This document shows positions 1 to 11,084 of a stretch of DNA of 64,000 nucleotides, in pieces. The stretch's first letter is position 1; each line of letters starts with the position of its first letter. The position numbers and the translations under genes are program-made. The notes below the pieces were generated by a model that made no database searches, was not told the DNA's origin, and saw only the letters and a program-made list of their open reading frames with translations. Source of the stretch: Hymenolepis diminuta (Eukaryota; Platyhelminthes; Cestoda; Cyclophyllidea; Hymenolepididae); contig CAADRB010000009.1 of assembly GCA_900708905.1 (NCBI GenBank), forward strand, positions 3,410,992-3,474,991. Reading direction: 5' to 3'.

Positions 1-1
1 C

Positions 2-110
2 TGGTTTGGTATCGTTGTTGCCGAAAATACTATCAAAATTGTTCCCAAGGGAATGCATACTTGGAATAAGTTTATTGAACCCTCCGAACTGAGTATGGCT
101 GCTGTCAGAT
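2..110 (+). CDS. COQ3: COQ3-like ubiquinone biosynthesis O-methyltransferase, partial (3' part)
   Basis: The window opens inside an exon. From base 2 the frame reads a stretch containing VPKGMHTWNKFIEPSEL. COQ3/UbiG methyltransferases carry the closely similar pattern VPKGTHxWxKFxxPxxL after their SAM-binding core. COQ3 does the two O-methylations of the ubiquinone head group in mitochondria. The exon probably ends at 110, before gtaggt. The last exon was not settled: a candidate acceptor lies near 213 (tcctccag), but no phase gives a convincing C terminus. The SAM-binding half lies outside the window. The identification rests on about 35 residues. Confidence 0.62.
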
Positions 111-2084
111 GTAGGTTTCTTATTGTTTACTATCGATTAAAGAATTTTGATATATCGTAGTCATTCTTGATAATATATATCGTTCATTTCTTGTGAATTG
201 CTTTTTCCTCCAGATCTGGTGTTCAGGCCTCGTTCCTAACACATATGCCGGTATTATAATATGATTATTCTTTCAGAGTTATGCACCACTAAACTGAGTG
301 CGACTTCCGTAAGAGGAATGATATTTAACTCTGTTGAAATTTGGTCTTTGGCTGTTCTATCTGACTTATTGATTTGGTTGTAGTTTAGCGGCACTGTATA
401 GGTTTTCTTTCATTAATCCACTACCACTATTTCTATGTTTGTTACTCTCGCCTCAAGACGTTCATATCACCATTGAAATTCATTTATTTTCCGGTGTGCA
501 CCGGTTGTACAGTGGTCAATGTGCATGTCTGTCAGAAGAGTCCACAGGATTGATGTCACCATTATGCGGATGGCCAGTCAAACTGTTCAGTTCTGGTAAA
601 TGAAAAGTGTGATAGAATGCGGGTTGGTCATCGGAGCAGATGCAGGGTATCTTCACACTACTTTGTATGACGGTAGTACAGTGGTTAACGCACTTTTTGT
701 AAAGTCAAGATTTCATGGGTTCGATAAGCACTTTTGCGCACCCAGTGAAGGAAATGGTTAACCTGATTAAGTCTGGTTATTAAAGTGGCTGGCAGAATTC
801 GAGTTTCTTGCCGGAGAAACTTCATGTCGGTAGACACTATTCTAAATTGACGTTGGAGTTATTGTTATATTTCCTCATTTGGAGCCTTTAACTTGGACTT
901 TAGGGATCGGTAACCGCCCATGGTTGGTTTTCGGCCTTACTCAGATTGAAATGTCTTATGAGTCTTATCTTTGGTCTTTGCAAACACAATTGTCACCAAC
1001 ATTCTTCATTTTACTGGATTCGCACTTAGATGAACCCATTTCAAGGCTAACATAGATCAAATATTTGTATTGTATATAATTCTTATTATGAATTGACGAA
1101 CATACATTTATATCATTTTCTTTTCTCGTAGATAACCTTCAACCTCGAAAGGTGCTTGGTATGACTTATTGTCCACTTGCAAATGAGTGGAGTTGGATAA
1201 GTTCACAGGCGATCAATTACGCCTTCCATGCCGTCAAAATTTATCCAAACGACCCTTAATTTCCCTCATTGTATTGCGATTCTTGTGCAAATGCCGTAGA
1301 TATTTAATACAAATTAACTTCAATTTGTGAATTTTTGCTCGTGTTTCCGCTTTTTGTTAATTGTTAATGTCTTTGTGTTATGTGTTACTTTTTCAAGGTA
1401 GAAATAATGCATTTAATATTTCATAAAATATGTAAATGCTGAAAGCATAAAAGATATCTTGGCTCTATTTATAATCGAATACAATCAGGCTCCTTTATGT
1501 TCTAGCTTTTACTAGCTCCTCCGTCTAAAGGAAAGGATATTTCCGTTACTGGTAGTGCTACCTGTTGGTCCCGAACAAGTGTCTTCGTTAATCAAATTTC
1601 CAACCAATAGGTGTTATTTTTCGTAACCAAATATTGTCGGAATGACCGTTACAACACTAAGATACTATACTGATCGACCCAAAGCGACAAACCTCTTGTT
1701 ATTTGTCATTTTATCCCGGTTTTCTGCATCCTACACTTTTTCTTCTATTTTCTCCTACGCTTCCGCCCACTACTTGCTAGTAGTAAATCGTTCCTCAAAC
1801 TTTGTTATCTTTCGTCCCGGATATTCGCGCCACGTTATCTCCTGCGAACTTCAGAACACACAAGACGAAAAGAAACTAGAATAATGATTGCTAATTCGTA
1901 GGTATCTAATCTGTACCTATTTTTCTATGTCAAAAGTTGTGCAATTCGTCCCTTAACATGTTCGTCTTGTGACTCAGCTGTAAAATTTACAATAATTATG
2001 ACTTAGTTTTTGTATGGCCTACCACGTTCAATGCAACGACCCTTTTTATTAAATTTTATAATGCTTTCCGCCTAGGTGTCATCT
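111..2084. other. Non-coding stretch between the COQ3-like exon and ZSWIM7
   Basis: It may contain the last COQ3 exon near 213-275, which is unresolved. It contains a tRNA-related SINE remnant at 665-830, listed separately. The rest is AT-rich with no coding exon I can support; the open frame at 1642-1884 has no recognisable motif and no splice context. Confidence 0.5.
665..830 (+). repeat. tRNA-derived SINE remnant, copy 1
   Basis: TAGTACAGTGG at about 674 resembles a pol III A box, and GGTTCGATAAGC at about 718 resembles a B box, with tRNA-like spacing. The downstream body (gtttcttgccggagaaactt-like) is shared with 30395-30560, where the same order of blocks recurs. Two diverged copies with the same internal promoter layout support a tRNA-derived SINE rather than a functional tRNA; no cloverleaf with closed stems is apparent. 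Confidence 0.55.
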
Positions 2085-4006
2085 ATGATGTCATTTGCAA
2101 ATGTTCCTGATAATGCAGCCTATGCTCTTTTAAATGGAATTAAAGGCAAAAATCGTAAGTTCGCCTCAGCTTTTTAATTTTCACTTGTTCCTTTAGTTAA
2201 TGATGAAGACCTGTTAAGGTTAGTTGAATATTAACACTTATAACTTCATAACAGAGTTCATGCACTCTTTGGAAAGCCGACATTTGAAGCATTCAACTTG
2301 CTGGAAGAGGATGCTGTTGTTAAGGCTACATCTCCAAGTGGAAGGTTTATTTACAAGGTATTTGCGCAATCTATTAGGTCCAATGTGTTTTTATTAAGGT
2401 GACTCAAAAGAGTGATAGTTTTTACTGCAGCAAAAGTGGTCATTTTTGCGCCTGTATGAAAGGAGAATCCGTGCAAACGTCACCGTTTGGGCGATCCTGG
2501 GTTTGTTTTGTTTTTTTTTTATTATTGTATGATAACTAACTCGTGCAATTCTCGAATACATCTAAGGCTAGTATTAGTTTCGAATTCCACTGATGAATAT
2601 GGTGTTAAGGCTATCATCTCGGAGATAGGCAGCTTACTTTTTCTAATCCCTTTCTGATTTTGAAATTCGTATACTGATAAGAATTAATCACTAAGGTACT
2701 GGGTATGAAGGATTTCGAACCATTTTCATTTAAAGGGGCTACCACTAGTCTCAAATAACTATAAGATTCCATTTTGATAACTGACTTGACTGAACTTCAT
2801 CACAGCTGTTGTATCTGAATTATAACATAAGTCCAGTTTGATCATTATGTATCAAGAGGGCTTATTGAAAAGAGATTTGAGTAAATATCAGTTATACATT
2901 ATTGATATAAAGGTAAATAAAATTTGAAGAATTCAGTACTGAAATATAGCCGGTAACAGAAAAAATGGGTATACCTGAAACAACATAATCTTATAATATA
3001 GGGTGGTTGCACCTATTAAATCGTTACAGAGATTCCTTATAATTGAGTGACAACTATTGGTTATTTCTATTTTACACCTTGTTTTGAAGAGTGTGGACAG
3101 TGAGCTTACATTTATAAGGCCCGAGCGTGCTAATAGTAGACTCAAAACACTGCACACAAAGTCGACCAATTGGAAAGCCGAAATGGGACTCAGTGTGACC
3201 ATTAGATCTATCAGGCTATATCGTTATCGTTCCTGGTGGAGATAGGCGGACATGGAGAGAATGATCGTCTGCTCTCACCATTTTTAATCTTCATGCTCAT
3301 TAGCCCTTATTTCCATCTTTCATACTTCTTATGGACTTTATGTCATTTCATATTTACTTGTGTTATCTATATGAATGTGTATTAATTAAATTCTTTCTAG
3401 ACCACCCTTCTTACAATACTAACACTGTGTAGATAATACGCCATGACTCAGCACTAGGCTTGTTGTCGAAACACCGCTTTCTAGCTTTGCTTTCTTAACA
3501 GATTAATCGTTTATTAAGTAACTTCGTTTACCTTCTAAATTTTTTTTTTCAATTTCTTATTGTCCTTTACATTAAAACATTGAAGCATGATACTGATAAT
3601 TACTAGATTCATAAAATTGTCTCAAAAATCAAATCAAGTTCGTATCAATATACATATTTAATTGAGAGATTATAACCTCAATTGTTACATTTATTGGGGT
3701 GGAAGGAGATTGAAACGGATCTTCGTTTTAAGGGCGCAGATTTCTTTTCAGTTTCATATTTGGCGGATGCATCTTTGCTCTTAAGGTGTTCTTTTTTCGG
3801 TTCTATTCTATTCAATTTAAATATAATCTGGTTTCAGTTATAAGTAATTCGTTGGAATTATTTTTATAGAACCTATTATTTTGTAATTTTAGTGCTCCCA
3901 TTTGCTAGCAGTCGCACTCTCGGATGCTACAAACAAAACCCGGATGAATACAATATCCAATCAAGCAATAGCTCATGCCCTTGAAATGCTCTTCCAAACA
4001 TTCTGA
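2085..4006 (+). CDS. ZSWIM7: ZSWIM7/SWS1-like SWIM-domain protein
   Basis: In its family this small protein pairs with SWSAP1 and supports RAD51 in homologous recombination. Supported exons: 2085-2154, 2197-2218, 2255-2357, then one starting at 2399, and a last exon 3893-4006 ending in TGA. Phases close across the first four. Residues LFGKPTFEAFNLLEED and TSPSGRFIYKV match the family core (LFGxxxxxAxxLVD, SPSGRxxYxV). HFCAC supplies the CxC half and CSHLLAVALSD the CxH half of the SWIM zinc site (CxCx(n)CxH). The exon joining the halves is unclear: the 2399 exon may end near 2484 (AC before gtcacc), and 3752-3785 fits the phase and reads FIFGGCIFALK, but this is tentative. Two ATGs open the first exon, 9 nt behind an acceptor at 2074-2075. 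The introns inside the first four exons are 36-42 bp; the last carries a dispersed repeat. Confidence 0.68.
3095..3425 (+). repeat. Dispersed repeat family A, copy 1 (in a ZSWIM7 intron)
   Basis: About 300 bp matches 43185-43520 in the same orientation with many shared blocks, for example tcatctttcatac followed by gactttatg, ctttcatatttact and tatctatatga, then agaccacsctt at the end. The copies differ by scattered substitutions and small indels, so the family is old. No coding potential is seen and I could not identify the element class. Confidence 0.6.
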
Positions 4007-4071
4007 TATCTCATATATCTGAAATATCAAATTTGAGATCTTTTATGCTTTTATTTTCCTTTCATTATGTT

Positions 4072-4077
4072 ATTAAA
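4072..4077 (+). terminator. Possible poly(A) signal of ZSWIM7 (ATTAAA)
   Basis: ATTAAA lies 66 nt after the ZSWIM7 stop codon, a usual distance for a poly(A) signal. In AT-rich DNA the hexamer also occurs by chance. Confidence 0.35.
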
Positions 4078-4104
4078 ATTATAAAATATTATGTTTGATA
4101 AGAC

Positions 4105-4480
4105 GTTTATAGTAGCTCTAATCTGATAGTAAAATTACTTTTGGAGTCCGGCAAGCTAGGCTTGATATCCCCTCTTAGAACTAATGATCTTCTTAAGGCC
4201 AACAAGTAACAGCAGCCTTCCTAGAATGAGAAGGCCAAGAGTTGGGTTGGACAAATGTGTATCGGACAAGTGAGAACTTGATGATAGGGGAAGAGGAATT
4301 GGGAGGAAAGAAAGGAACGTCAATACTGAGAAAGAACAATCTGGTATGTGAGGAACGGATGAAACTGTGTGTGATGAGGCGGTTGATCCTTTCAATTTCT
4401 CTGTTCATTGACAGTTAGGGAAGAGATGAATTAGTATACGAGTATTTGGTAGAGAGACTGAACAGGCACGAGTCGACGGG
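4105..4480 (+). repeat. Dispersed repeat family C, copy 1
   Basis: The segment starting gtagctctaatc matches 22370-22720 in the same order: gaactaat-atct, agagttrggttggrcaaatg, a purine-rich stretch with gaattgggagga, then a shared ctgag-aggacaat block. Purine-rich open frames on the opposite strand here are by-products of composition. Confidence 0.6.
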
Positions 4481-5534
4481 CGCAAGTACTAAGGTTTTTT
4501 TTTCAATCGATTTATGAGAAAAATCGATTAAGCATATTAGGAATTATTGGTCTCAACTGGAGATTTCATGCGAATTGAATTATCATAGTACCTAAAGATG
4601 CATATCAACTCTAGTTTACCAATCCCGAGCCACAGTGGTCTCTGGAAATTGGATACAATCTAACTTTGGGGAGATAATAACATCGTTATGAAGATGCCAC
4701 TGATAGAGCAGAAGCAAGCTAATTCATATAACCCCAGCGATTTACGGCTTCTTGAATTTGAAAATCTGAAAAGTCCAGTGCTGTTAATTTTGAGCAGCGA
4801 TAACTATGTAAAATTTTCTTTGCTGACAACGGTGCTAATTCAGTTAATCACGGCTAATCAATTCTGGCATTTCAGTAGTCTGAAGGTTATCCTAGGACCA
4901 TTAGAGCAGAAGTTACTTCCTACAACGATTTTTTGGAAGGTTAGGGGATAGTGCTCACTTACAAAGTCAAGACTATGTCAAAACTGTAAGGGTGGTAACA
5001 TTTGATCTAGAATTTTTAAACACATGGGCAAGTTTACCACGTGGCATGACTACGGGGAAAGGAATTTGATATCGATTTTCGTTAGGAAACGCGCGCCAGT
5101 ACATTAAGATTTAGGATAGGATGATCATTAATTATCACGCCCAATCAGAATCAATTAGTGTAAATTTATGGCTAAAAACATGAATTCTAATCACTTTTCA
5201 ACGTTTCAACGGCCGAAAGAGACGTTGAGAATAACTCAGGAATTCTGGACGTTGAAATATAATTAGGAATATGCAGTGAGTTATGCTAGGCTACATAACT
5301 TCTTATATGTAATCTACCATTTAGTAAAGCTTATCTACAGTTAAAATACTTCTCTAATCACTTGTTATGTAGTATAATTCGATTGCATTTCGATAATGTT
5401 TGATTCTGTTTCCGCTGAAAGAGTCGAATTCAACGCTTTTCTTTGGGAAAAAAAGATTTCTACTGGTCATGTATGGAAATCAATTTTGAACAAATCAAAA
5501 GTCCATTCACGATCAATTTTCTATTATATTTCAG
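4481..5534. other. Intergenic stretch before the homeobox gene
   Basis: AT-rich. The open frame at 4688-4951 has no family motif or splice context. The homeobox exon starts behind the acceptor tatatttcag at 5525-5534, so its promoter and any upstream exon should lie here, but I could not pick them out. Confidence 0.4.
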
Positions 5535-6717
5535 GAGAGAGAGCCTAAGCTATGATTCAGGTATCTCAGGATGTATTGATTTTTCTGTGGAGAACCAAAT
5601 GCTCTCTTCAACTGATATGAGTTCAAGTATTGATACTTCAATAGATTCCTCACTTAAAAGCCAAAACCTTTCCTCAGTAAAACGTGATGAAAGCGCGTTT
5701 GCCGCATCAGCATTACTTGAATCCTCAGAGGATATGCAATCTTCGTATATCCAGACCTTAAATGATCCAATTGACATAAGTGGCTATCAGGAAGAAATCG
5801 AACGAGGAGATGATTTGCAATTCCTTACATCAGATGGTGCTTTCCATTTGCCGGTTAATGCCTCAAATGAAAGTACTTCAGTTATAAATCTGACTACAAA
5901 TTGTTCTGCAAGCAATTCATCTCATACTCAACCACAAATAACAAGTTATTCTTCCCTTAGTACAAATCAGTCATATTCCTACCAACCTGTGCAATTCTCA
6001 AATGTTCCTGCACCAACGACGCAATATTCAACGCTTGGCCAGGTTTTGACCGGTAATACCGAGCGTAATAGTGCCTACCCAAATTTACTCAACTCTTTCT
6101 TACGATGCAACAATGGTTCGAATCCCTCGACATCTGTATCATACGCACCAACACCAATTACCTCAGGAAGCTTCTATGAATTGAAAAGTACACGTAACCC
6201 GAAATTTCAGCGAGTTGGCAAAAAGGTAGATGTCAAACAGGCCAAATCACGGGGAGACGGTAGCAAACTTCTCAGTACAAGGGCTACTTATGTATTGGAA
6301 GGCTGGTATGAAGCCAATACTGAATGGCCTTACCCAACAAAAGCTGAAAAACAAGTTATGGCTTCTGCTGGTGGAATTACAATCGAACAGGTATTATTCT
6401 GCTTTAAATCAGAATTCCTTTATTTAACCTTTCCATATATTTTAAGGTTTCTACATCATTTATTTTTAAACTCAATAAACTTTCATGATTTCTAATTTTG
6501 TATTGTTTTGCTTCTGCATTAGGTGAACTCGTGGTTCGCCAATCGTCGCAACAGAAGTCAAAATACCAGGCCAAAGAAGAATATGGTGAAACTAATCCAA
6601 GCTATAACGTTACTGTGTGAAGAATACCAGGAAGCTTCACATGGCGTCATCTCTGCCGTAGAAATGAAAAGCAGAATCCTAGCCCTTATAAATTTCCATT
6701 TGCAACGGAAACAATGA
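5535..6717 (+). CDS. Divergent TALE-class homeobox transcription factor
   Basis: Exons 5535-6390 and 6523-6717 join in phase 0 (CAG/GTG) inside the homeodomain; the stop is TGA. The first 230 or so residues are Ser/Thr/Asn/Gln-rich and look disordered. The homeodomain begins near KLLSTRATYVLEGWYE, continues with EWPYPTKAEK (the TALE three-residue loop extension with PYP), and ends with QVNSWFANRRNR. W48, F49, N51 and R53 are present. Residue 50 is Ala, as in Iroquois and Mohawk, rather than the Ile usual in MEIS, PKNOX and TGIF or the Gly in PBX, so it fits no single TALE family cleanly. The start is unresolved: the first exon opens in phase 2, so an upstream exon is expected; otherwise the first in-frame ATG after the acceptor is at 5600. 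No MEIS or PBC domain was seen. Confidence 0.75.
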
Positions 6718-6841
6718 TCCCTCCATGTCTTTCATAAGCAAGTGCCATACTACCCGTTCAGCCTTTCATCCCAGCAATGTGTGATTGACTGTTGTTGACC
6801 CGATTGAAAGAATCCGCATGTAGTCTTAGAAGTGTGAAGTA

Positions 6842-6847
6842 AATAAA
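6842..6847 (+). terminator. Likely poly(A) signal of the homeobox gene (AATAAA)
   Basis: AATAAA lies about 125 nt after the homeobox stop codon, on the same strand, with no competing gene nearby. Confidence 0.45.
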
Positions 6848-8044
6848 AATGAGACGTTTTTTAGGCACTGTAATGCATTTGTCCTATATTTCTTGGGGTC
6901 TTAGGGAGATGGCGTTTACAGTCTGTTAGGAAATCGCAGTCCTAATTTTCTTAAGGTGTCCATATATTTGAAGAAGGTTGGTAAATTTGTCACATGTTTT
7001 AAACATATGATAGTTTAGCATGAGTTGTATTCAGATAACAAATTTCTCCCCAATGGACAGGAGTTTTTGGGGTAAATTTACGGACGTAAATTAAAAATCT
7101 ATCTTTTTAGTCTGGACGTTATTCATTGACGTGATTTTTAAACTTCAAGTTTTTTGCAGGTAATTTGGACAACATGCATGAAAAGTTTCGTGCATAAATT
7201 CTGATGAAAAATCGATCTACATCGATCCACCTACCACGTGCTTTCAAGGGGCCTAGAAATTTAACAGAATCATGAAAAGCATATGAGAAAAATCGATAGT
7301 ATCTTCTAATATTTATTGAAGAAATAAATGTTCCGACTTTTAAACATTAGGGAAAGTATTCTAAGTTATAAATAAAGCATTTAATTTAAAATTCACAAAA
7401 CATTAGTGAAAGTCTTTGTGACAAATTGCGTGATAATGCTGCTAATTGGCAATTGGGATCGCTCCATTTAGACATTTTAAGATCACCGTTAAAGAGCTTG
7501 GTCTAAAATATCGGAGGAGTCAGCATTTTGAAGACTCTCTAACTGAAAACTCGAATTCTATTAACTGCGATTGACCAATACTGACCATTCATCGGGTATG
7601 CACTTATGAACCTGTTACCTCTAACTTGCCAGACATTCAGGATAACCGTTTCACCACCAGCGCACTATTGTTTGCCCCTATATTTTAACCTATTTTTACA
7701 AGTTTAGAAAAAAACTTGTGATCCAATAATTTATATTTTTATCTTCATTGAAAAGTTAGATATGCAAAGTGGACTTATTTTGATATGTTAGAAATTAAAA
7801 CACACCTGCCTGGGTTTTAGGTTTACTCTCTTATTCTGTTAAGATTAACGTTTCCACCGTTCGTTCCCATCCATAATTTATCTTCTAATTTTTTAGGTAT
7901 ATCAAACAAATACAGATAAGGCTTACAACGACAGGGCAATCAAAGTACCAGCATCTTAAGAGTAGATGCTTCATAATTGTTTTGCAGCGGTTAAAGTTAG
8001 TGCTTACTACTGCTTCTAAGATGACCCATACATTAAGCTGCTAA

Positions 8045-8300
8045 CAATACCAACGGGAATGGACAAAAATATCCTATGCCAATAAACCTCTATTTTACCA
8101 GAATCATTATACCCATAGTCAAGAGACTGATTAACTGAATACGCCTATTCAATTAGGATACAGAAAAGGATTGTGCTGGAAATCTGTTCCACATAGTTTT
8201 AACCGACAAATGGAAAAGGTTGAGTTTATAGGACATAGCCTGTGCCCAAGATGTGAGGCAGAATATAAAATTCTTATCGCTTTGAAAGATTACCACCAAC
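8045..8300 (+). repeat. Dispersed repeat family D, copy 1
   Basis: Shared blocks with 33640-33900 in the same orientation: aactgaatacg-ct-att, then ctggaa-attctgt, then catatagttttaac-style sequence and a cctgtgcc/ctctgtgtcc block. Similarity is patchy, so the boundaries are approximate. Confidence 0.4.
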
Positions 8301-9084
8301 ATGAAGAGCGAAACAGTTTAAACCCTGTGAGAGTAATTTTAACTATACCTCTGATCATCTCGCCCTGTGAGTTAATTTTTTTCATTGCATGGTTTACTGG
8401 ATCTGGATCATTTGTGCTTTTTAGTATCTCTAAACTTAAAAAAAAATTCCGAATAATTAGCGTGACGTATGCATTAAAGATATCATATAATAAGATGCTA
8501 GAAGACGTGCAAATTGCTTAAACCCAACCGGTCAAACGGTTCTCATCAATTGCAATATCAGTATATTTCTGTGATGAAGTGTCTATGCGTTTTCAACAAT
8601 GCGAAAATAATGAGAAACACTATGAGCAGTATTTGGTGTCGTGCATTTGAAAGATTTTAGTTTATTTTAAATGTTCCCATATTATAGACGAGTTTTATTG
8701 CTCTGTAGAATCCAAACCTAGCTCTTTAGGTGGAGCCTTAAAAGACAGTAGAACAAACAAGATTCGATAACTTTCGTCCCATTCTAAAGATGAGATACAG
8801 CTACGACTTTATCAACTGTCGCAACTCTGAATACAAGACAGAGAGGGAACAGTGTGAGCAGGTTTGTAACTGGGTTAATAACTCTTGGATGAAATGTGGA
8901 TGTGGATGAAATGAGTGCATTGTGGATGTTCAAGACTAACAGATCACAGCATACAGAGTTCTGGTAACTGAAATATTTTAGCTATCTCATTAATGCAAAC
9001 GTAAGAATGTAAATTGCTGAAAACTATGTAAGACCATTTTGCTGAAAATTAGGAGAAGAAATGAATTGAAGCAACATTCAATTG

Positions 9085-9385
9085 TAAAACCGGTCATTAA
9101 ACACAAAGCACATTAGATAAGCATTTGCTGTAATGCAGGGGACGAATAATGAAATTTGAATTTTTGGAACGTAAGCTACCCATTTAATTAATATTTTAAA
9201 ACCAAAAAACAAAAATTAAACGAGGTAAGACTCTTCCATATCTTGACGTTGCTATAAGCATCTTTTATCCCCTCTCCTATCATTTGTTAAACTTCCTGTT
9301 AACCGATTTCAGTTGCTTCCGTAAGTAAAAATTTTAATTTTTGTTTTACTGTGGGTAATACTAATAATTAACAGATCAATAAATA
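9085..9385 (+). repeat. Dispersed repeat family B, copy 1
   Basis: One of three same-orientation copies (also 11510-11795 and 20695-20995). Common landmarks in order: ccggtca, a-caagca/ataagca then tttrctg-aatrcaggg, gaa-ttgaatttt, gtaagact followed by cttgacrt, and a distal ttcagytgcttcc block. No protein coding is seen. Confidence 0.6.
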
Positions 9386-10993
9386 CCGATGGGGATGACG
9401 CTCGCCTACACTGCATGTGCAAATCGATAAGTACGTAAAGGGTGAGTCATTTGAGTAAGTTATCGGAAAAGAGATGATTGAATATCAAACATGTGGATTT
9501 TAATCACTTAATTCATGTTAAAAACAGTAAAAATATTAATCAGAGGATAGGTTACAGACCACTCATTATCTAGTGACCAAGTCAGCTAGGATTTCTAGTT
9601 TATGTTAAAAAGATTTATTTATATATTCTAGGAGGCCGAATGAGTGGTTCTCAATTTTAAATATGTCAGACTGACTATTTTATCAGGTATCTGGTCTGAA
9701 GTCGACAGCATTCAAGTGTGCCTCATGTTACTTATAACAACGAATCGAGAGGAGATAAATCCATGCTATCATCGACGTTTTATAGGAAATATGCGCCATC
9801 CGGAAGGAGTAAGATCAGAAGTATTCAACCATGCTTTTGCGTATCCCTTCTGCACTGAACCTACAGTGCTTGATTATGGACTCATCTGTGGTACTTGTCG
9901 CACGAAATTATTCTAATATAGGAGTGAGCACGTCAAGTGATTAGTCACAGGCGTCCAACGTCTATGTTCAATTAGCAGTTACGTTAGACTCAGATATTAT
10001 CACACACAGTCTCTTAAACCAAAATATCGTATTAAATATACGATTCGTAAAGGGATAATGTGGAGCTTTAATACATCTACAATGGAAAGTAAAATTGGTT
10101 GACTTAAGTCGTGAAATCACAATCGGCTCTTCTTCGTCATAAAGTACTTCGTGAACGGAGATTTAAAAAACTGTTCATTGAGTTCGCTTTGAATGGGCAC
10201 TCGATTGCATTATTGTAACCTCCAATTCATAAACAAGTTCAAAATCACCCGATATCTGAAATAAGTCAATTACGCCTAAACTGACAAAGTTGAATAGACT
10301 GATTGGCGATAAAACTCCCAGCTTTGGAGTTGTAGTGCTGTCAACTGGCAGAACCCAGTTTACAAATTGATTTTGCTTTTTCCATCCAATTTAATCTAAA
10401 GCATATCTTCCACAAGGCAACAGCATTGTAGAGGGAGATATAGCACAATGTCCATATTGTTAATTCTCTATGTGCTGTTTAACTTTGCCCTCGCATTTGT
10501 TATTGTAACATTATTGGAAACTACGCACAAAGACCCAGATAGAACACGTCATATCGCGATCGAAATGTACTATATTGTGCCAATTACATCTGTTTTTAGA
10601 TACAAACGAGACACACTTGAGAGATGTCAATTTATCACGCCGCTAAACAATGAGTTTGGATAAAACAGATATACATCCAGTTAATAAATTATTGTAGTGA
10701 TCTTTCATCACATCCACAGGGCAGACTCATGGACAGCCATTCATAGTAGACCCGCCCGGTGCATTCCAAGGTGTATTAGTCCTTTGTGAATGCAATCGAA
10801 ATTCTACACGTTTGGAATTTTGCATCTACTAAACACGATACTACTGACAAAGCTCGATTATCGACACGTGTTAACGATATCAACTGCAACGACAACATGA
10901 TGTTAAGTGAAATTCCTCGTTGTTGATTCGAATAAATTAAGGCCTACATTGTTGCCGACTTATGAGAACCCCATTTTTGAAATGAAAGTAAAA

Positions 10994-10999
10994 TTTATT
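10994..10999 (-). terminator. Possible poly(A) signal of the SDS3-like gene (AATAAA on minus)
   Basis: TTTATT on the plus strand reads AATAAA on the minus strand, about 85 nt beyond the SDS3 stop codon. Confidence 0.4.
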
Positions 11000-11084
11000 C
11001 ATTACTAGGATAGTACACAAATAAGATAACACACAGATTATGTACAGTGGTGATGAAACGATTGTCGGAATTAAGAGGTAATTG

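Larger units (their letters stand above)
6848..10993. other. Gene-poor intergenic stretch
   Basis: About 4 kb between the 3' ends of the homeobox gene (+) and the SDS3-like gene (-). It holds repeat-family members at about 8045-8300 (D) and 9085-9385 (B). Open frames at 8171-8521, 9644-9916 and 10448-10663 show no family motif, no splice partners and no compositional support, so I do not call them genes. Confidence 0.5.

Noticed and set aside
665..830. Possible functional tRNA gene
   Set aside because: A and B box resemblance only; stems do not close and a second decayed copy exists, so a SINE is the better reading.
8171..8521. 116-codon open frame
   Set aside because: Lies on repeat family D, whose other copy is not open in this frame.
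9644..9916. 90-codon open frame with several Cys
   Set aside because: Cys and His spacing does not form a zinc motif; no neighbours or splice sites support a gene.
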